Shown here piece by piece: positions 29,036-29,124 of a stretch of 29,124 nucleotides of DNA; the first letter of the stretch is position 1, and each line of letters begins with the position of its first letter. The notes beneath the pieces are model-generated. The model was not told the origin of the DNA. It did no database searches and saw only the letters and a list, made by a program, of their open reading frames with translations. The stretch lies in contig NZ_CABUCJ010000021.1 in assembly GCF_902490045.1 (NCBI RefSeq), forward strand, positions 1-29,124, in the 5' to 3' direction. Position numbers and translations under genes: made by a program. The stretch comes from an uncultured Anaerotruncus sp. GTDB taxonomy: Bacteria > Bacillota > Clostridia > Oscillospirales > Ruminococcaceae.

Positions 29036-29124
29036 ATGAAAAAGAGAATCCTGGCAATTGTTCTGACAGTGTGCATGGCGTCCATGATGTTCGCGGGGTG
29101 CGGCAGCGAGCCCGCGGCGGCCCC
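29036..29124 (+). CDS. Lipoprotein, N-terminus only (cut by window edge)
   Basis: The first 29 residues encode a lipoprotein signal: MKKR, a hydrophobic core and FAGC with Cys22, then a Ser/Glu/Pro/Ala linker. AAGGAGGAG lies about ten bases upstream of ATG. This start resembles ABC-transporter solute-binding lipoproteins, such as the one at 15509, but the mature domain lies outside the window, so the function is open. A direct repeat sits about 80 bases upstream. Confidence 0.8.
   Translation, partial: MKKRILAIVLTVCMASMMFAGCGSEPAAA

Overview
The window is GC-rich, densely packed bacterial DNA with Gram-positive style AGGAGG ribosome binding sites, sigma-A promoters and lipoprotein signal peptides. 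A BclA-like collagen protein, typical of exosporium surfaces, and the general protein repertoire point to a spore-forming, probably gut-associated clostridium of the Oscillospiraceae/Ruminococcaceae type. This placement is an inference; no 16S gene is present.

Layout. 1-1283: a collagen-like surface protein on the minus strand. 1716-3977: a promoter, a split chromate-type transporter pair and a D-2-hydroxyacid dehydrogenase. 4010-4992: three tiny uncharacterised genes on the minus strand, and a divergent 78-residue Pro/Gln/Arg-rich protein. 5048-6148: DAHP synthase (minus strand). 6233-9249: alkaline phosphatase lipoprotein, with a PhoP-box-like repeat upstream, then a YibE/F membrane protein. 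9286-11489: a GHKL histidine kinase with a response regulator carrying a SARP-like winged helix. 11517-13111: a GT4-type glycosyltransferase.

13179-22968 is the centre of interest: a self-contained sugar or polyol locus. A divergent DeoR-family regulator faces an operon of nine genes: a mannitol-dehydrogenase-family oxidoreductase, a ribose-type ABC transporter (binding lipoprotein, double ATPase, frameshifted permease), an RbsD-like mutarotase, a PfkB kinase, 3-hexulose-6-phosphate synthase (HPS), 6-phospho-3-hexuloisomerase (PHI) and a second PfkB kinase. The regulator-operon gap holds three copies of ATCACAA-N8-TTG(C/T/G)GAT, spaced on one helical face, with one sitting on the predicted transcription start. 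The genes suggest import of a sugar or polyol, oxidation and phosphorylation, then passage through D-arabino-3-hexulose 6-phosphate to fructose 6-phosphate, or cleavage to ribulose 5-phosphate and formaldehyde. I know of no described pathway with exactly this gene set. A formaldehyde-dehydrogenase-like enzyme lies about 1.5 kb further on.

22938-23159: a short minus-strand transcription unit with its own promoter and terminator, encoding a possible 30-residue single-span membrane peptide. 23244-25454: DNA-3-methyladenine glycosylase I and the zinc dehydrogenase, both minus strand. 25746-26051: two tandem tRNA-Ser genes (GCU, UGA) with promoter and terminator. 26048-26742: a flavin reductase family protein. 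26762-28884: glutamine-dependent NAD+ synthetase. 29036-29124: the start of a lipoprotein cut off by the window edge.
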